The notes: generated from the letters alone by a model not told the origin. 64,000 bases of DNA from Verrucosispora sp. NA02020 (GCF_013364215.1 NZ_CP054923.1:7068001-7132000); one strand, 5' to 3'. Numbered from the stretch's first letter, positions 1-8,545 are shown. A program made the numbers and translations.

Positions 1-376
1 GCGGGGTCGGCGCGACCGTGATGAAGAACTGCGAACCGTTGGTGCCGGGCCCGGCGTTCGCCATCGCCAGCAGGTACGGCCGGTCGAACCGCAGCTCCGG
101 GTGGAACTCGTCGGCGAAGGTGTAACCCGGGCCACCGCGACCGGTTCCGGTCGGGTCGCCCATCTGGACCATGAAGCCGCTGATCACGCGGTGCGAGATG
201 GTGCCGTCGTAGTACGGGCTGTTGCCCGGCTTGCCGGTCCGCGGGTCGGTGTACTCACGCGTGCCCTCGGCCAGGTCGACGAAGTTACGCACCGTCTTCG
301 GCGCGTGGTTCGGGAAGAGTTCCAGCCTGATCGGGCCGGCGTTGGTGTGCAAGGTGGCGTAGACAGCCTCGGCCAC
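1..376 (-). CDS. ppiA: Peptidyl-prolyl cis-trans isomerase, cyclophilin type (3' part missing)
   Basis: Cyclophilin that interconverts cis and trans peptidyl-proline bonds, probably cytoplasmic because no signal peptide is visible. About 125 N-terminal residues are present and the C-terminus runs off the left edge. The cyclophilin core is clear: [14 protein letters not shown] near residue 24, [18 protein letters not shown] near residue 72 and the hallmark GSQFFIT close to the cut end. The start is GTG at 376, preceded by AAGGAG at good spacing. It is transcribed away from the DUF5324-like gene; the same pair of families is adjacent near oriC in Streptomyces (recalled synteny, not checked). 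Confidence 0.93.
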   Translation of the reverse strand, partial: MAEAVYATLHTNAGPIRLELFPNHAPKTVRNFVDLAEGTREYTDPRTGKPGNSPYYDGTISHRVISGFMVQMGDPTGTGRGGPGYTFADEFHPELRFDRPYLLAMANAGPGTNGSQFFITVAPTP

Positions 377-492
377 GGGTACTCCTTACTCGTTGGTCAG
401 TTCCTTGCGGATCCTCCCATGTGCCCGATCTGGACATGCGGAGGCATCCGAAGGTGGAGGATGAGACGAAGCAACTCCCAGGAGGTGGGACC

Positions 493-1251
493 GTGTTTGG
501 AATCGGGCGCCGCAGGACTGAGGGGCAGTTGGCCCGGGCCGAGCTCAACCAGGGGATCGGTCACCTGAGGCTCGCCGCCACGCACGCGGCGAAGGGAGCC
601 GGGTCCACTGTCGGCCCGCGCGTCCAGACGGCGCGTGACGCGGTGGCACCGACCGCGATGCTGGTCCGGGACCGTGCCGCGAGTGGCCTCGCCACCACGG
701 CCGCCGCGATGGCACCGCTGGCGCTGGCCGTGCGCCACGCACAGGCCGAGGCCGCCGGTCGGGCCGCGTCGGGCAAGAAGGTCGTCGCCAAGCAGGCCGC
801 GGCCGCCAGGAAGGTCAAGGCGAAGAACATGAAGAAGATGAAGCGGAAGAAGTCCCGCCGCAGCGGGACCATGCTGGCCGGGATGCTCGCCGCCGGCGTC
901 GTGGCCGGGCTGGCCGGTGCGATCGCCCTGCGACGTCACCGCGAACAGCAGGAGTGGACCGAGTACGACGCGACCACCGCGCTGGAGCCGATGCACGAGG
1001 AGGTGGAGACCATCGAGGTGCGTACGGCCGCCCCGTCGGGCGTCGCGAAGGCGTCGACCGGAGCCGGCAGCTCGGCAGTGGTCTCCGGTGACAGCGCGTC
1101 GACCACCGCGCCGCCGAAGCCGTCCCCGGTGACGCCGACGGACAAGGTGCCGTCGGTCGCCGAGGGTGCACGGACCACCAGCGGTCGTCCCGCCGACGAC
1201 CTGACCACCGCCCTGAGCAAGGCGCCCAGCAAGTCCAACGGGCGCGCCTGA
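493..1251 (+). CDS. DUF5324-like membrane-anchored basic protein
   Basis: Protein of 252 aa of unknown function. The N-terminal half is Ala/Arg-rich and helical (RTEGQLARAELNQGIGHLRLA...), followed by a strongly basic stretch around residues 116-126 (KAKNMKKMKRKKSRR), one membrane helix (TMLAGMLAAGVVAGLAGAIAL) and a Ser/Thr/Pro-rich tail. This matches the layout of DUF5324 proteins found beside ppiA in Streptomyces; family membership is from memory. GTG 493 is chosen because GGAGG lies 7 nt upstream at 481-485; an upstream in-frame ATG at 421 has no such site. It could be a nucleoid- or envelope-associated protein, but no function is shown. Confidence 0.7.
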   Translation: MFGIGRRRTEGQLARAELNQGIGHLRLAATHAAKGAGSTVGPRVQTARDAVAPTAMLVRDRAASGLATTAAAMAPLALAVRHAQAEAAGRAASGKKVVAKQAAAARKVKAKNMKKMKRKKSRRSGTMLAGMLAAGVVAGLAGAIALRRHREQQEWTEYDATTALEPMHEEVETIEVRTAAPSGVAKASTGAGSSAVVSGDSASTTAPPKPSPVTPTDKVPSVAEGARTTSGRPADDLTTALSKAPSKSNGRA

Positions 1252-1267
1252 TTTCGCGGTCCCGCCT

Positions 1268-1292
1268 CCGCCCCGCCACCTCGGCGGGGCGG
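1268..1292. terminator. Bidirectional terminator hairpin
   Basis: Perfect 10-bp inverted repeat CCGCCCCGCC / GGCGGGGCGG with a 5-nt loop between the convergent ends of the DUF5324-like gene (1251) and corA (1306). There is no T tract, as is usual for hairpin terminators in high-GC actinomycetes. Confidence 0.7.
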
Positions 1293-1305
1293 GCGGGCTG
1301 CGGGT

Positions 1306-2487
1306 TCAGAGCCAGTCGTTACGGCGGAACCACCGGTAGAGCGTCAGCGAGATGGTGAGCATCAACGCCAGGACCACCGGATAGCCGTACACGATCTTCA
1401 ACTCGGGCATGAACTCGAAGTTCATGCCGTATATCCCGGCGATCGCCGTCCACACCGCCGCGATGGCGGCCCAGGCGGCGATCTTGCGCATGTCGTTGTT
1501 CTGGTCGACGGTCACCTGGGCCAGTCGGGCCTGCAGGATCGAGTTCAACAGGTCGTCGTACGAGTTGACCTGCTCGACGGTGCGGCTGAGGTGGTCCTGC
1601 ACGTCGCGGAAGTAGCGGCGGACCTCCTTGGGCACCTCGCGGTTCATCTGGGCGGTGAGCGCGAGCAACGGCCGCTGCAACGGCATCACCGCCCGCTTGA
1701 ACTCCACCAGCTCCCGCTTCATCTGATAGATCCGCTGGATCCGGCCGCTGGCCTGCCGGTCGAAGACCTCCGTCTCCAGCACGTCCATGTCGTCCTCAAG
1801 CTGGTCGGCGACCTCCAGATACAGGTCGACGACCCGGTCGGTGATCGCGTACGCGACCGCCCAGGGACCGTGCAGCAGCAGCTCCCGCCGGGCCTCCAAC
1901 TCCTCGCGGACCGGCGCCAGACGGCAGGCGTCCCCGTGGCGGACGCTGATCAGGAAGTGCGGGCCGATGAAGAGCATCACCTGCCCGGTCTCCACCACGT
2001 CGGTCTTCTCGGTCAGCTCGGTGTGCTCGCAGTAGCGCGCGGTGCGCAGCACCAGGAAGCTGACCTCGCCGAAGCGCTCCAGCTTGGGCCGCTGGTGCGC
2101 CTTGACCGCGTCCTCCACGGCCAGCTCGTGCAGCCCGTAGGTGGCGGCGATCTCGCTCATCTCGGCCAGCTCCGGCTCGTGCAGGCCGAGCCAGACGAAG
2201 CCGTTCTCGGCTCGCCGCGCCTCGGCGAACGCCTCGGCGTAGCCGCAGTCACCGCCCTGGCGTCGCCCGTCGAGATAGAGCGCGCAGTCGACCACCGCAC
2301 TCCGCCGGGGACCCGCCGGGGCCTCCACCCGCTGGGACCCGTCCGGGTTGAGCCGGCGGGTCACCGCGCGTACCGGCGACCAGGCGCGGGCTCGCGGCGA
2401 CCGGGCTAGCGGCGGTGGAACCGGCTGGGGGTCGGTCTGGTCGCGACCGGTGGGGGCAGTGCCCTCCCGCTGCATCCGCTCCGTCAT
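1306..2487 (-). CDS. corA: CorA-family magnesium/cobalt transporter
   Basis: Inner-membrane divalent cation channel of 393 aa. A long cytoplasmic N-terminal domain with an extended coiled stem (residues ~215-320) is followed by two membrane helices near the C-terminus. The family-defining GMN motif is present as YGMNFEFMPEL at residues ~353-363, at the end of the first helix, and the chain ends with a basic tail (YRWFRRNDWL). ATG 2487 is chosen over upstream candidates because a G-rich Shine-Dalgarno (GGACGGGGGG) sits just before it and homology-like sequence begins after it. The ~50 N-terminal residues are Pro/Arg-rich and poorly conserved in type. Confidence 0.92.
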   Translation of the reverse strand: MTERMQREGTAPTGRDQTDPQPVPPPLARSPRARAWSPVRAVTRRLNPDGSQRVEAPAGPRRSAVVDCALYLDGRRQGGDCGYAEAFAEARRAENGFVWLGLHEPELAEMSEIAATYGLHELAVEDAVKAHQRPKLERFGEVSFLVLRTARYCEHTELTEKTDVVETGQVMLFIGPHFLISVRHGDACRLAPVREELEARRELLLHGPWAVAYAITDRVVDLYLEVADQLEDDMDVLETEVFDRQASGRIQRIYQMKRELVEFKRAVMPLQRPLLALTAQMNREVPKEVRRYFRDVQDHLSRTVEQVNSYDDLLNSILQARLAQVTVDQNNDMRKIAAWAAIAAVWTAIAGIYGMNFEFMPELKIVYGYPVVLALMLTISLTLYRWFRRNDWL

Positions 2488-2837
2488 CACGCCCCCCGTC
2501 CGCGCTCGGCTGCGGCTTGCAGGGTACGCCGCCGTACCGATCATGGCGGTGGCACGGCGGCGGAGGGGTGGCGCCGGACGGACCGGATCGCATCGGGGGG
2601 GGTGAGGGGGCGATCCGGCCCGCCCGGCGCCGTTGGGGCGGGGGGTTGTGCTGGCCGCGTCACACCACACCGAGGGCGGCCGGGCCGCACCGCGACGTCG
2701 GCGTCACGCCGGCCGGAACCGGCGTGACCTGCACTACATGTGGTGTAGGACGCTCGCAGCATTGTGGGCCGCCAGTCGCCACAGCGGGAGTCCCGGGCAC
2801 GCCGGTATCGCCGTTCTGTCGGAAACCCGACAGATTT
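2488..2837. other. 350-bp intergenic region with two inverted repeats
   Basis: Non-coding gap between two minus-strand genes. It carries a perfect 10-bp inverted repeat at 2703-2728 (GTCACGCCGG, 6-nt loop, CCGGCGTGAC), a CTACA-N5-TGTAG palindrome at 2734-2748 that looks like an operator, and the hairpin at 2816-2833. The promoter of corA presumably lies here. No credible ORF was found. Confidence 0.55.
2816..2833 (-). terminator. Hairpin just after the aminotransferase stop
   Basis: CTGTCGG-AAAC-CCGACAG, a 7-bp stem followed on the minus strand by the intergenic region. It lies 5 bp past the aminotransferase stop codon, a typical terminator position. Confidence 0.5.
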
Positions 2838-3932
2838 TCACCCCCGAACGGCCTCCATCGCCTCGGCCAGCCGCCGGACGCCCTCGTCGATGCGGTCGGC
2901 GGTCACCGCCGAGTACGCCAGGCGGAGTGCGTGCCGGCCACCGTCCACCACGAAGTCGCTGCCCTTGACCACCGCGACGCCGCGCTCGGCCGCCGCCGGG
3001 GCGAGCTTGTCGACGAGGACGTCCTCGGGCAGCTCGACCCAGAGGAAGTAGCCGCCGTCCGGCTCCACGAAACGGGCCTCGGGGATGTGCCGCCGCAGCG
3101 CCTCGGCCAACGCCCCGGCCCGCTCGCCGAGCGCCGCCCGGACCGTCTCGATGGACCGGGCGATGTCGCCGGAGACGCAGAACTGGTGCACGATCGCCTG
3201 CGCCACCATGCCCGGCGAGATGTAGAGGTTGGTGGCCTTCTTCGCGATGTCGGCGATCAGGTCGGCCGGACCGACCAGGTAACCGACCCGGACGCCGGGG
3301 CAGACCGTCTTGGTGAAGCTGGAGGCGTGCACCACCACGTCCCGGGTGTCCATCGACAGCATCGACGGCAGCGGCTCGCCCCGGAACCGGACGTCCGCGT
3401 ACGGGTCGTCCTCGAAGATGGTGAAGCCGTACTCGGCCGCCAGGTCGAGCAGCTCACGCCGCTTGCCCTCGGAGAGCGTCACGCCGGCCGGGTTCTGGTA
3501 GTTCGGGATCACGTGCGCCAGGCGCGGCCGCACCCCGGACTCCAGCAGCTTGCGCAGCTCGGCGGTGTCCAGGCCGTCCGGCTGGATGGTGACGCCGTGC
3601 ACCTCGGCACCCATCTGCTGCAGGTTGAGCAGAGTCCGGTCGTAGGTCGGCCGCTCCACCACCACCGCGTCACCCGAGCGGACCAGGTGGTCGAAGAGGA
3701 AGGCGTCCGCCTGCAACGAACCGTTGGTGATCAGCACCTGCTCGGCCGTGACCCCGTGCTTCTCCGCGACCCACTGGCGCAGCGGCAGGTAGCCGACGGA
3801 GGTGCCGTACGCGGTCACCCCGGCGGGATCGGCGTCGAACGCACGGACGGCGGCGGCCTTGAGCCCTTCGACATCGACGATGTCCAGAGAGGGGGCGCCA
3901 CGGGCAAAGGAGATCAGCTGCTCGGCGGTCAT
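2838..3932 (-). CDS. PLP-dependent aminotransferase, fold type I (class I/II)
   Basis: Cytoplasmic aminotransferase of 364 aa resembling the LysN / MocR-catalytic-domain group that acts on 2-aminoadipate or branched and aromatic amino acids. Visible motifs are the cofactor loop TNGSLQADAF (~69-78), the Asn motif PNYQNPAG (143-150), the PLP-pyridine aspartate region EDDPYAD (174-180) and the Schiff-base lysine in SSFTKTV (K208). There is no N-terminal GntR domain, so it is not a full MocR regulator. Start ATG 3932 has TACGCT 8 nt upstream (3941-3946), suggesting a leaderless transcript. The substrate cannot be read from sequence. Confidence 0.85.
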   Translation of the reverse strand: MTAEQLISFARGAPSLDIVDVEGLKAAAVRAFDADPAGVTAYGTSVGYLPLRQWVAEKHGVTAEQVLITNGSLQADAFLFDHLVRSGDAVVVERPTYDRTLLNLQQMGAEVHGVTIQPDGLDTAELRKLLESGVRPRLAHVIPNYQNPAGVTLSEGKRRELLDLAAEYGFTIFEDDPYADVRFRGEPLPSMLSMDTRDVVVHASSFTKTVCPGVRVGYLVGPADLIADIAKKATNLYISPGMVAQAIVHQFCVSGDIARSIETVRAALGERAGALAEALRRHIPEARFVEPDGGYFLWVELPEDVLVDKLAPAAAERGVAVVKGSDFVVDGGRHALRLAYSAVTADRIDEGVRRLAEAMEAVRG

Positions 3933-4079
3933 GGCTGTTCAGCGTACGGGCGGCGGCCGGGTGAACGCGTACGGCACGGCGATGTCCGCATCCTGAGCTA
4001 CCGAGTCGGGTGAACCGGTGCGGACCGGGCGTCCGGCCCGCGCAGACCGACCGAGTAGCAGGTCAGGCCGGACGACGGA

Positions 4080-4574
4080 TCAGGCCGCGACCGCCTGGGG
4101 CGCGGCGGTGAAGGCGGGCTCGTCGGCGAGCGACCGGTCCGGGGCCTGCTGGCGGGACAGTCCGGCCACGTGCAGGCCGAGCAGCGCGATCAACTGTCCC
4201 CAGTCGAAGTAGGACCGCCAGGCGGCGATGCGGCCCCGGCGTACCCGGACCATGTCCACCACCTCCCAGGAGACGGTGCGTCCGGTGGGGGCCACCGTGC
4301 CGAACGGGGTGTGCAGCACACCGGTGTGAGTGCCGGTCAGCCGCTGCTCGACCGCCGCCCCGCCGGCCGTACGCACCGAACCCAGCACGTCGAGCCGCAG
4401 GTCCGGGAAGGCACCCGTCCAGGTACGCAGCAGGACGGGCAACTCCACCGGCCGGACCGTCACGCCGGGCATCGCGTAGTACCCGTCCGGGGCGTACAGG
4501 TCGGGGAGTCTGGCCACGTCCCGTCGCAGGAGCATGGCGTACTGCTGCTCGACCAACTGGTCCGCGCCGCGCAT
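4080..4574 (-). CDS. SnoaL/NTF2-like fold protein (ester cyclase-like)
   Basis: Protein of 164 aa with the cone-shaped NTF2-like layout: N-terminal helix QLVEQQYAMLLRRD, then LYAPDGYYAMPG, a central FPDLRLDVLGSVRTAGGAAVEQRLTG strand block and WEVVDMVRVRRGRIAAWRSYFD near the C-terminus. This pattern matches SnoaL-like polyketide cyclase/epoxide-hydrolase relatives, most of which have no assigned reaction. ATG 4574 is preceded by GAGGAGG. The gene stands alone and is divergent from the NUDIX gene. No active-site assignment is possible. Confidence 0.7.
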   Translation of the reverse strand: MRGADQLVEQQYAMLLRRDVARLPDLYAPDGYYAMPGVTVRPVELPVLLRTWTGAFPDLRLDVLGSVRTAGGAAVEQRLTGTHTGVLHTPFGTVAPTGRTVSWEVVDMVRVRRGRIAAWRSYFDWGQLIALLGLHVAGLSRQQAPDRSLADEPAFTAAPQAVAA

Positions 4575-4711
4575 GTCGACCTCCTCGCGTGCGCGTCTCG
4601 GCCCGCGCCCGCACCGAATCCATACCCCCGGTCCGGCCGGTCCACACCAGCGGACAAGTCCGCCCGAGCGGACATCGCCGCAGCTCGGCACCGGCGGCTA
4701 CTGTTCTTCAG

Positions 4712-5161
4712 GTGTCCACCGAGCCGCTGCGCTGCGCCGGAGCGCTGATCGTCGACCCCGCCGGGCGCATCTTCTTCCAACGCCGCTCGCCGCACCGCCG
4801 CCTGTTCCCGAACAGCTGGGACATCGTCGGCGGGCACCTCGAACCCGGCGAGACCGTCGAACAGGCACTGCGCCGGGAGGTCACCGAGGAGACCGGCTGG
4901 CGGGTCTCGGAGATCATCGCGCAGGTCGGCGAGTACCGGTACGTGGGCGACGACGGCCTGGCCCGGATCGAGAGCGACTGGCTCGTCCGGGTCGACGGCG
5001 ACCTGACGGCACCGGTCCTGGAGGTCGGCAAGCACACCGAGTACCGCTGGCTCGGCCCGGCCGACCTCGACCTGCTCGACGAGGACCGCGACGTCAACGA
5101 CGGACTGATCCGGCGGATCGCCGAACAGGCCTTCGAACTCCTGGGTCCGACCGGTTCGTGA
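4712..5161 (+). CDS. NUDIX hydrolase
   Basis: Cytoplasmic hydrolase of 149 aa acting on a nucleoside diphosphate linked to another moiety. A complete Nudix box lies at residues 41-63 (G41, E47, R55-E56, E59-E60, G62). The N-terminal CAGALIVDPAGRIFFQRRS and PNSWDIVGG resemble isopentenyl-diphosphate isomerase/8-oxo-dGTPase-like NUDIX proteins. GTG 4712 is chosen because TACTGT ends 7 nt upstream (4699-4704), the window's common leaderless arrangement. The stop overlaps the start of the next gene by 4 nt (GTGA), so the two are translationally coupled. Confidence 0.88.
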   Translation: MSTEPLRCAGALIVDPAGRIFFQRRSPHRRLFPNSWDIVGGHLEPGETVEQALRREVTEETGWRVSEIIAQVGEYRYVGDDGLARIESDWLVRVDGDLTAPVLEVGKHTEYRWLGPADLDLLDEDRDVNDGLIRRIAEQAFELLGPTGS

Positions 5162-5925
5162 GCGACAGCGTCGGGCTCGCCGCGCACCGGTACGTGGCGC
5201 TGGTCGCCCCCGTCCTCGACCGGGTCGTCCGCGCGGCGATGCAGGCCGGTCAGGACGGCGGCGGAGCGGAACTGAGCCAGCGGTACGGCGGCATGCCCGC
5301 CACCAGCTTCCTGGTGGAGATGCGGACCCGCCTGGCTGCCGGTGGCACGGTCGACGGTGCCGGATTCGCCGCGATCATCCGGTACCGGGACCCGATCGCC
5401 TGTCAACGGGCGCTGGACCGGCACGTCGCGTACGGGATGATCCACCGGCGACCGGACGGCGGACTCACCGCCACCGAACGCGGCACGGCGTTCCTGGCCG
5501 AGCTGTACCAGGTGCACGCCGAGGTGACCGAGGAACTCTGGGCCGGCCACGACGACCGGGTGCAGCGGCTGACCGAGACCGCCGGGCGGCTGCTGACGGC
5601 TGCCCTGGCGCCCCGAGGCGACGAGCCGGTGCCCAGCCCCGGCGCATTCGACGCGGTCGCCCCACCGTACGAGCCGGACGGCACCCCGTCGGGCGTGTTG
5701 CTGCTCAACCGGCTCGGCACGCTGCGGTACCACCGGGCCGACGCGCACACCGACGCCTGGACGGCCGCCGGACACACCCCGTCGAGCATCGCCGACCTGA
5801 CCGACGGGGCGCAGTGGCAGGCCATCGAGCTGGAGACCGACCGGCGGGCAGCCGGCCCGTACACGGCGCTGACCGCCGAGGAGCGACTGACCTTCCTCGC
5901 CGACCTGGCGGCCCTGCCCGGCTGA
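5158..5925 (+). CDS. Winged-helix-like protein of unknown function
   Basis: Protein of 255 aa coupled to the NUDIX gene by a GTGA overlap. Residues ~75-115 (IACQRALDRHVAYGMIHRRP...LTATERGTAFLAELYQVH) have the look of a MarR-like winged helix: recognition helix, then a wing, then the conserved 'LT..G' element. The rest is acidic/helical with no signal peptide or membrane segment. A role as regulator or as partner of the NUDIX hydrolase is inference from operon position only. I do not recognise a named family. Confidence 0.6.
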   Translation: MSDSVGLAAHRYVALVAPVLDRVVRAAMQAGQDGGGAELSQRYGGMPATSFLVEMRTRLAAGGTVDGAGFAAIIRYRDPIACQRALDRHVAYGMIHRRPDGGLTATERGTAFLAELYQVHAEVTEELWAGHDDRVQRLTETAGRLLTAALAPRGDEPVPSPGAFDAVAPPYEPDGTPSGVLLLNRLGTLRYHRADAHTDAWTAAGHTPSSIADLTDGAQWQAIELETDRRAAGPYTALTAEERLTFLADLAALPG

Positions 5926-5965
5926 CCCCCGACAGCCGGTCGACGCGCGGCGCTATCCTCCTTCG

Positions 5966-6730
5966 GTGAACGCCGTGAGAACAGGGACTGATGTCGGCAT
6001 GGTCGGGATGGTGCTGGCGGCCGGGGCCGGGCGCCGCCTGCGCCCGTACACGGACACGCTGCCCAAGGCGCTGGTCCCGGTGGACGGCGAGATCACCATC
6101 CTCGACATCGCGCTGCGCAACCTCGCCGAGGTGGGGCTGACCGACGTCGTCGTGGTGGTCGGCTACGCGGCGGACACCGTCCGCGAACGCCAGGCCGACC
6201 TGGAACGCCGCCACGGAGTGACGCTCACCCTCGTGCACAACGACAAGGCCGAGGAGTGGAACAACGCGTACTCGCTCTGGCTGGCCCGCGACTGGTTCGC
6301 CCGGGGCGTACTGCTGGTCAACGGCGACACCGTGCACCCGGTGAGCATCGAGAAGACGCTGCTGGCCGAGCGTGGGCCCGGCGTGCTGCTCGCGGTCGAC
6401 ACCCTCAAGCCGCTGGCGGAGGAGGAGATGAAGACCACCTTCGACGCCGCCGGCCAGCTCACCCGGATCACCAAGCTGATGGACCCGGCCGACGCGTACG
6501 GCGAGTACATCGGCGCGACGCTGATCGAGCCGCAGGTGGCCGGAGCGCTCGCCGACGCGCTGGAGGCGACCTGGCGACGCGACCCGAACCTGTACTACGA
6601 GGACGGATACCAGGAGTTCGCCGAGCGGGGTGGCGAGGTACGCGCCGCACCGATCGGTGACGTGTCCTGGGTGGAGGTCGACAACCACGACGACCTGGCC
6701 CGGGCGCGGGAGATCGCGTGCCGTTACTAG
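5966..6730 (+). CDS. Nucleotidyltransferase (phosphocholine/inositol-phosphate cytidylyltransferase-like)
   Basis: NTP transferase of 254 aa of the LicC/IPCT type, which activates a phosphorylated alcohol as its nucleotide (usually CDP) derivative. The signature VLAAGAGRRLRPYT is at ~16-29, followed by LPKALVPV (substrate lysine), NNAYSLW and the metal-binding NGDTVHP region. VSWVEVDNHDDLARA at the C-terminus is typical of this group. The start GTG 5966 has TATCCT 6 nt upstream (5954-5959). It begins a three-gene set; its stop overlaps the next start by 13 nt. The product is probably the CDP donor used by the phosphatidyltransferase two genes on (inference). Confidence 0.82.
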   Translation: MNAVRTGTDVGMVGMVLAAGAGRRLRPYTDTLPKALVPVDGEITILDIALRNLAEVGLTDVVVVVGYAADTVRERQADLERRHGVTLTLVHNDKAEEWNNAYSLWLARDWFARGVLLVNGDTVHPVSIEKTLLAERGPGVLLAVDTLKPLAEEEMKTTFDAAGQLTRITKLMDPADAYGEYIGATLIEPQVAGALADALEATWRRDPNLYYEDGYQEFAERGGEVRAAPIGDVSWVEVDNHDDLARAREIACRY

Positions 6731-7785
6731 CGCGCACCGTCACCACACCGCTGTCGATCGAGGTCCGCCGAGGGGCGGTGGCCAACCTCGGCGTGCTGCT
6801 GGCCGACCGGCGGATCTCCGGTGGTGGCGACGTCGCGGTGGTGGTCGGCCCCGGACAGGGCGAGAAGATCGCCGACCTGTGCCGGCCCTCACTCGGCTCG
6901 GCCGACATCTTCACGGTGACCGGCGGCACCGTCGACTCCGCGCAGGAGCTTGGCGACCAGCTCCGGCGCCGGCACTACGACGCGGTCGTCGGCATCGGCG
7001 GCGGCAAGACCATCGACACCGCCAAGTACGCCGCCACCCGTTACGCCATTCCGATGGTCACCGTGGCGACGAGCCTCGCCAACGACGGCATCGCCTCCCC
7101 GGTGGCGTCGCTGACCCACGAGGGCGGCAAGGGCTCGTACGGCGTGCACATCCCGATCGCCGTCCTGGTCGACCTCGACTTCGTGGAGAACGGGCCGGAC
7201 CGGCAGACCCAGGCCGGCATCGGCGACGCGGTGAGCAACCTGAGCGCCTGCGCCGACTGGGAACTGGCCCACCGGGTACGCGACGAGCCGATCGACGGGC
7301 TCGCCGTGACGCTCGCCCGGACCGGTGCCGAAGCCCTGGTCAACCATCCCGGCAAGATCACCGACGACGCCTTCCTGACCACGCTGGCCGAGGCACTCAT
7401 CCTCGGCGGGATCTCCATGTCGATCTGCGGCTCCAGCCGCCCGGCGAGCGGTGGCGACCACGAGATCTCGCACGCCATCGACCACCTCTACCCGGGCACC
7501 GGCTCGCACGGCGAACAGGTCGGCCTGGGCGCGTTGTTCTGCACCTTCCTCCGGGGCGACCTGGAACGCTTCGGTCAGCTCAGCACCTGCCTGCACCGGC
7601 ACGGCCTGGCCGTCCGGCCCGACGAGCTGGGCCTCACCGACGAGCAGTTCGTCGAGGCGGTCGCCTTCGCGCCGCGTACCCGACCGGACCGCTACACCAT
7701 CCTCGAACACCTCGCGTTGTCCGCTGACGACATCCGGACCCGGCTGGGAGACTACGTTGACGCCCTCCGTGAGCACCTTGGCTGA
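6718..7785 (+). CDS. sn-Glycerol-1-phosphate dehydrogenase-like (AraM/EgsA family) enzyme
   Basis: NAD(P)-dependent polyol-phosphate dehydrogenase of 355 aa in the iron-containing ADH superfamily, closest in motif pattern to glycerol-1-phosphate dehydrogenase. Seen: dinucleotide loop GIGGGKTID (92-100), ATSLANDGIASPVASL (117-132; G1PDHs have a similar AS-DG-ASP run), and metal ligands D170, H248 and H264 in GDAVSNL, GGDHEISH and GSHGEQVG. GTG 6718 has GGGAG upstream. Codon 3 is a rare TTA. In archaea this family makes the G1P backbone of membrane lipids; some bacteria use AraM. The substrate here is not proven. Confidence 0.75.
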   Translation: MPLLARTVTTPLSIEVRRGAVANLGVLLADRRISGGGDVAVVVGPGQGEKIADLCRPSLGSADIFTVTGGTVDSAQELGDQLRRRHYDAVVGIGGGKTIDTAKYAATRYAIPMVTVATSLANDGIASPVASLTHEGGKGSYGVHIPIAVLVDLDFVENGPDRQTQAGIGDAVSNLSACADWELAHRVRDEPIDGLAVTLARTGAEALVNHPGKITDDAFLTTLAEALILGGISMSICGSSRPASGGDHEISHAIDHLYPGTGSHGEQVGLGALFCTFLRGDLERFGQLSTCLHRHGLAVRPDELGLTDEQFVEAVAFAPRTRPDRYTILEHLALSADDIRTRLGDYVDALREHLG

Positions 7786-8482
7786 GCCTTCGCACCCCAC
7801 GGTCGCCGACTTCCACCGGGTGAACCGGGGTGGCGGTCTGTTCAGCGAGTCCGTGAGCCAGTGGATCGGCGCCGTCTTCGCGCTGGTCGCCCAGCGGCTC
7901 GGACTCCGCCCCACCGCGCTGACCATCACCAACCTGGTACTCGGTCTGGCCACCTCGGTCACCGTGGTCGCGCTCGCCGGTCCGGTCGCCGCCGGTGACG
8001 TACCCGCCTGGGTGGTCGGGTTGCTCGCGCTGCTCGGCTGGCAGATCGCGTACGCCCTGGACTGCGCCGACGGACAGCTCGCCCGGGTGACCGGTCAGGG
8101 CAGCGCGGCCGGGGCCCGGGTCGACGTGCTCTGCGACGTGGCGGCCCAGATCGCCCTGGTCGCCGCGCTCTCCGCGACCGCCGTGGCGCAGGTGCCGTCG
8201 ACGCCCGTGTGGTTGGTGGCGGCCTTCGCGGGCACCTGGATGGTCAACCTGGTGACCTCGGTGATGCAGTCCGGCCCGAACGCCGCCAGCATGGTCACCT
8301 CCACCAGCCTGCCGGTCCGCCTGGTGAAGCTGGTCCGCGACTACGGCGCAGTGATCTTCGTAGCCGCCCTGGTGCTGGCCTTCGCTCCGGCGCTCGTCTT
8401 CTGGGTCGTGGTCGCCTTCACCGTGGTGAACGGCGGCTTCCTGCTCGCCAGCATCGCCTTCTCCGCCCGCGCCTCCCTCTAA
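7757..8482 (+). CDS. CDP-alcohol phosphatidyltransferase family membrane enzyme
   Basis: Integral membrane enzyme of about 241 aa that transfers a phospho-alcohol from a CDP donor to an acceptor alcohol. The full signature D-x2-DG-x2-AR-x8-G-x3-D-x3-D is intact at D102, D105, G106, A109, R110, G119, D123 and D127. About five or six hydrophobic helices follow the pattern of the family. TTG 7757 is proposed since GGGAG lies 6 nt before it; GTG 7769 is the alternative. It overlaps the G1PDH-like gene by 29 nt. It is the likely last step of this gene set, producing a lipid or soluble phosphodiester. Confidence 0.85.
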   Translation: MTPSVSTLAEPSHPTVADFHRVNRGGGLFSESVSQWIGAVFALVAQRLGLRPTALTITNLVLGLATSVTVVALAGPVAAGDVPAWVVGLLALLGWQIAYALDCADGQLARVTGQGSAAGARVDVLCDVAAQIALVAALSATAVAQVPSTPVWLVAAFAGTWMVNLVTSVMQSGPNAASMVTSTSLPVRLVKLVRDYGAVIFVAALVLAFAPALVFWVVVAFTVVNGGFLLASIAFSARASL

Positions 8483-8489
8483 CCGGCAT

Positions 8490-8545
8490 GCAAGGAAGGG
8501 CACCTTATTAACGCCTCGTGCATAGCAGGGGTCCCCGATTAACGC
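8490..8545. repeat. Bipartite palindromic element, copy 1
   Basis: First of six related copies (others at 19615, 29535, 38601, 45751, 60959). Two AAGGAAGGG/CCCTT-type half palindromes flank the conserved core TTAACGCCTCGTGCATAG. This copy is the most decayed (CACCTTATT, CCCCGATT). It sits between convergent genes. Confidence 0.75.

Noticed and set aside
5966..8482. Phosphonolipid or phosphonate biosynthesis
   Set aside because: No PEP mutase, phosphonopyruvate decarboxylase or related enzyme is present, so the CDP-alcohol genes are not enough for that reading.
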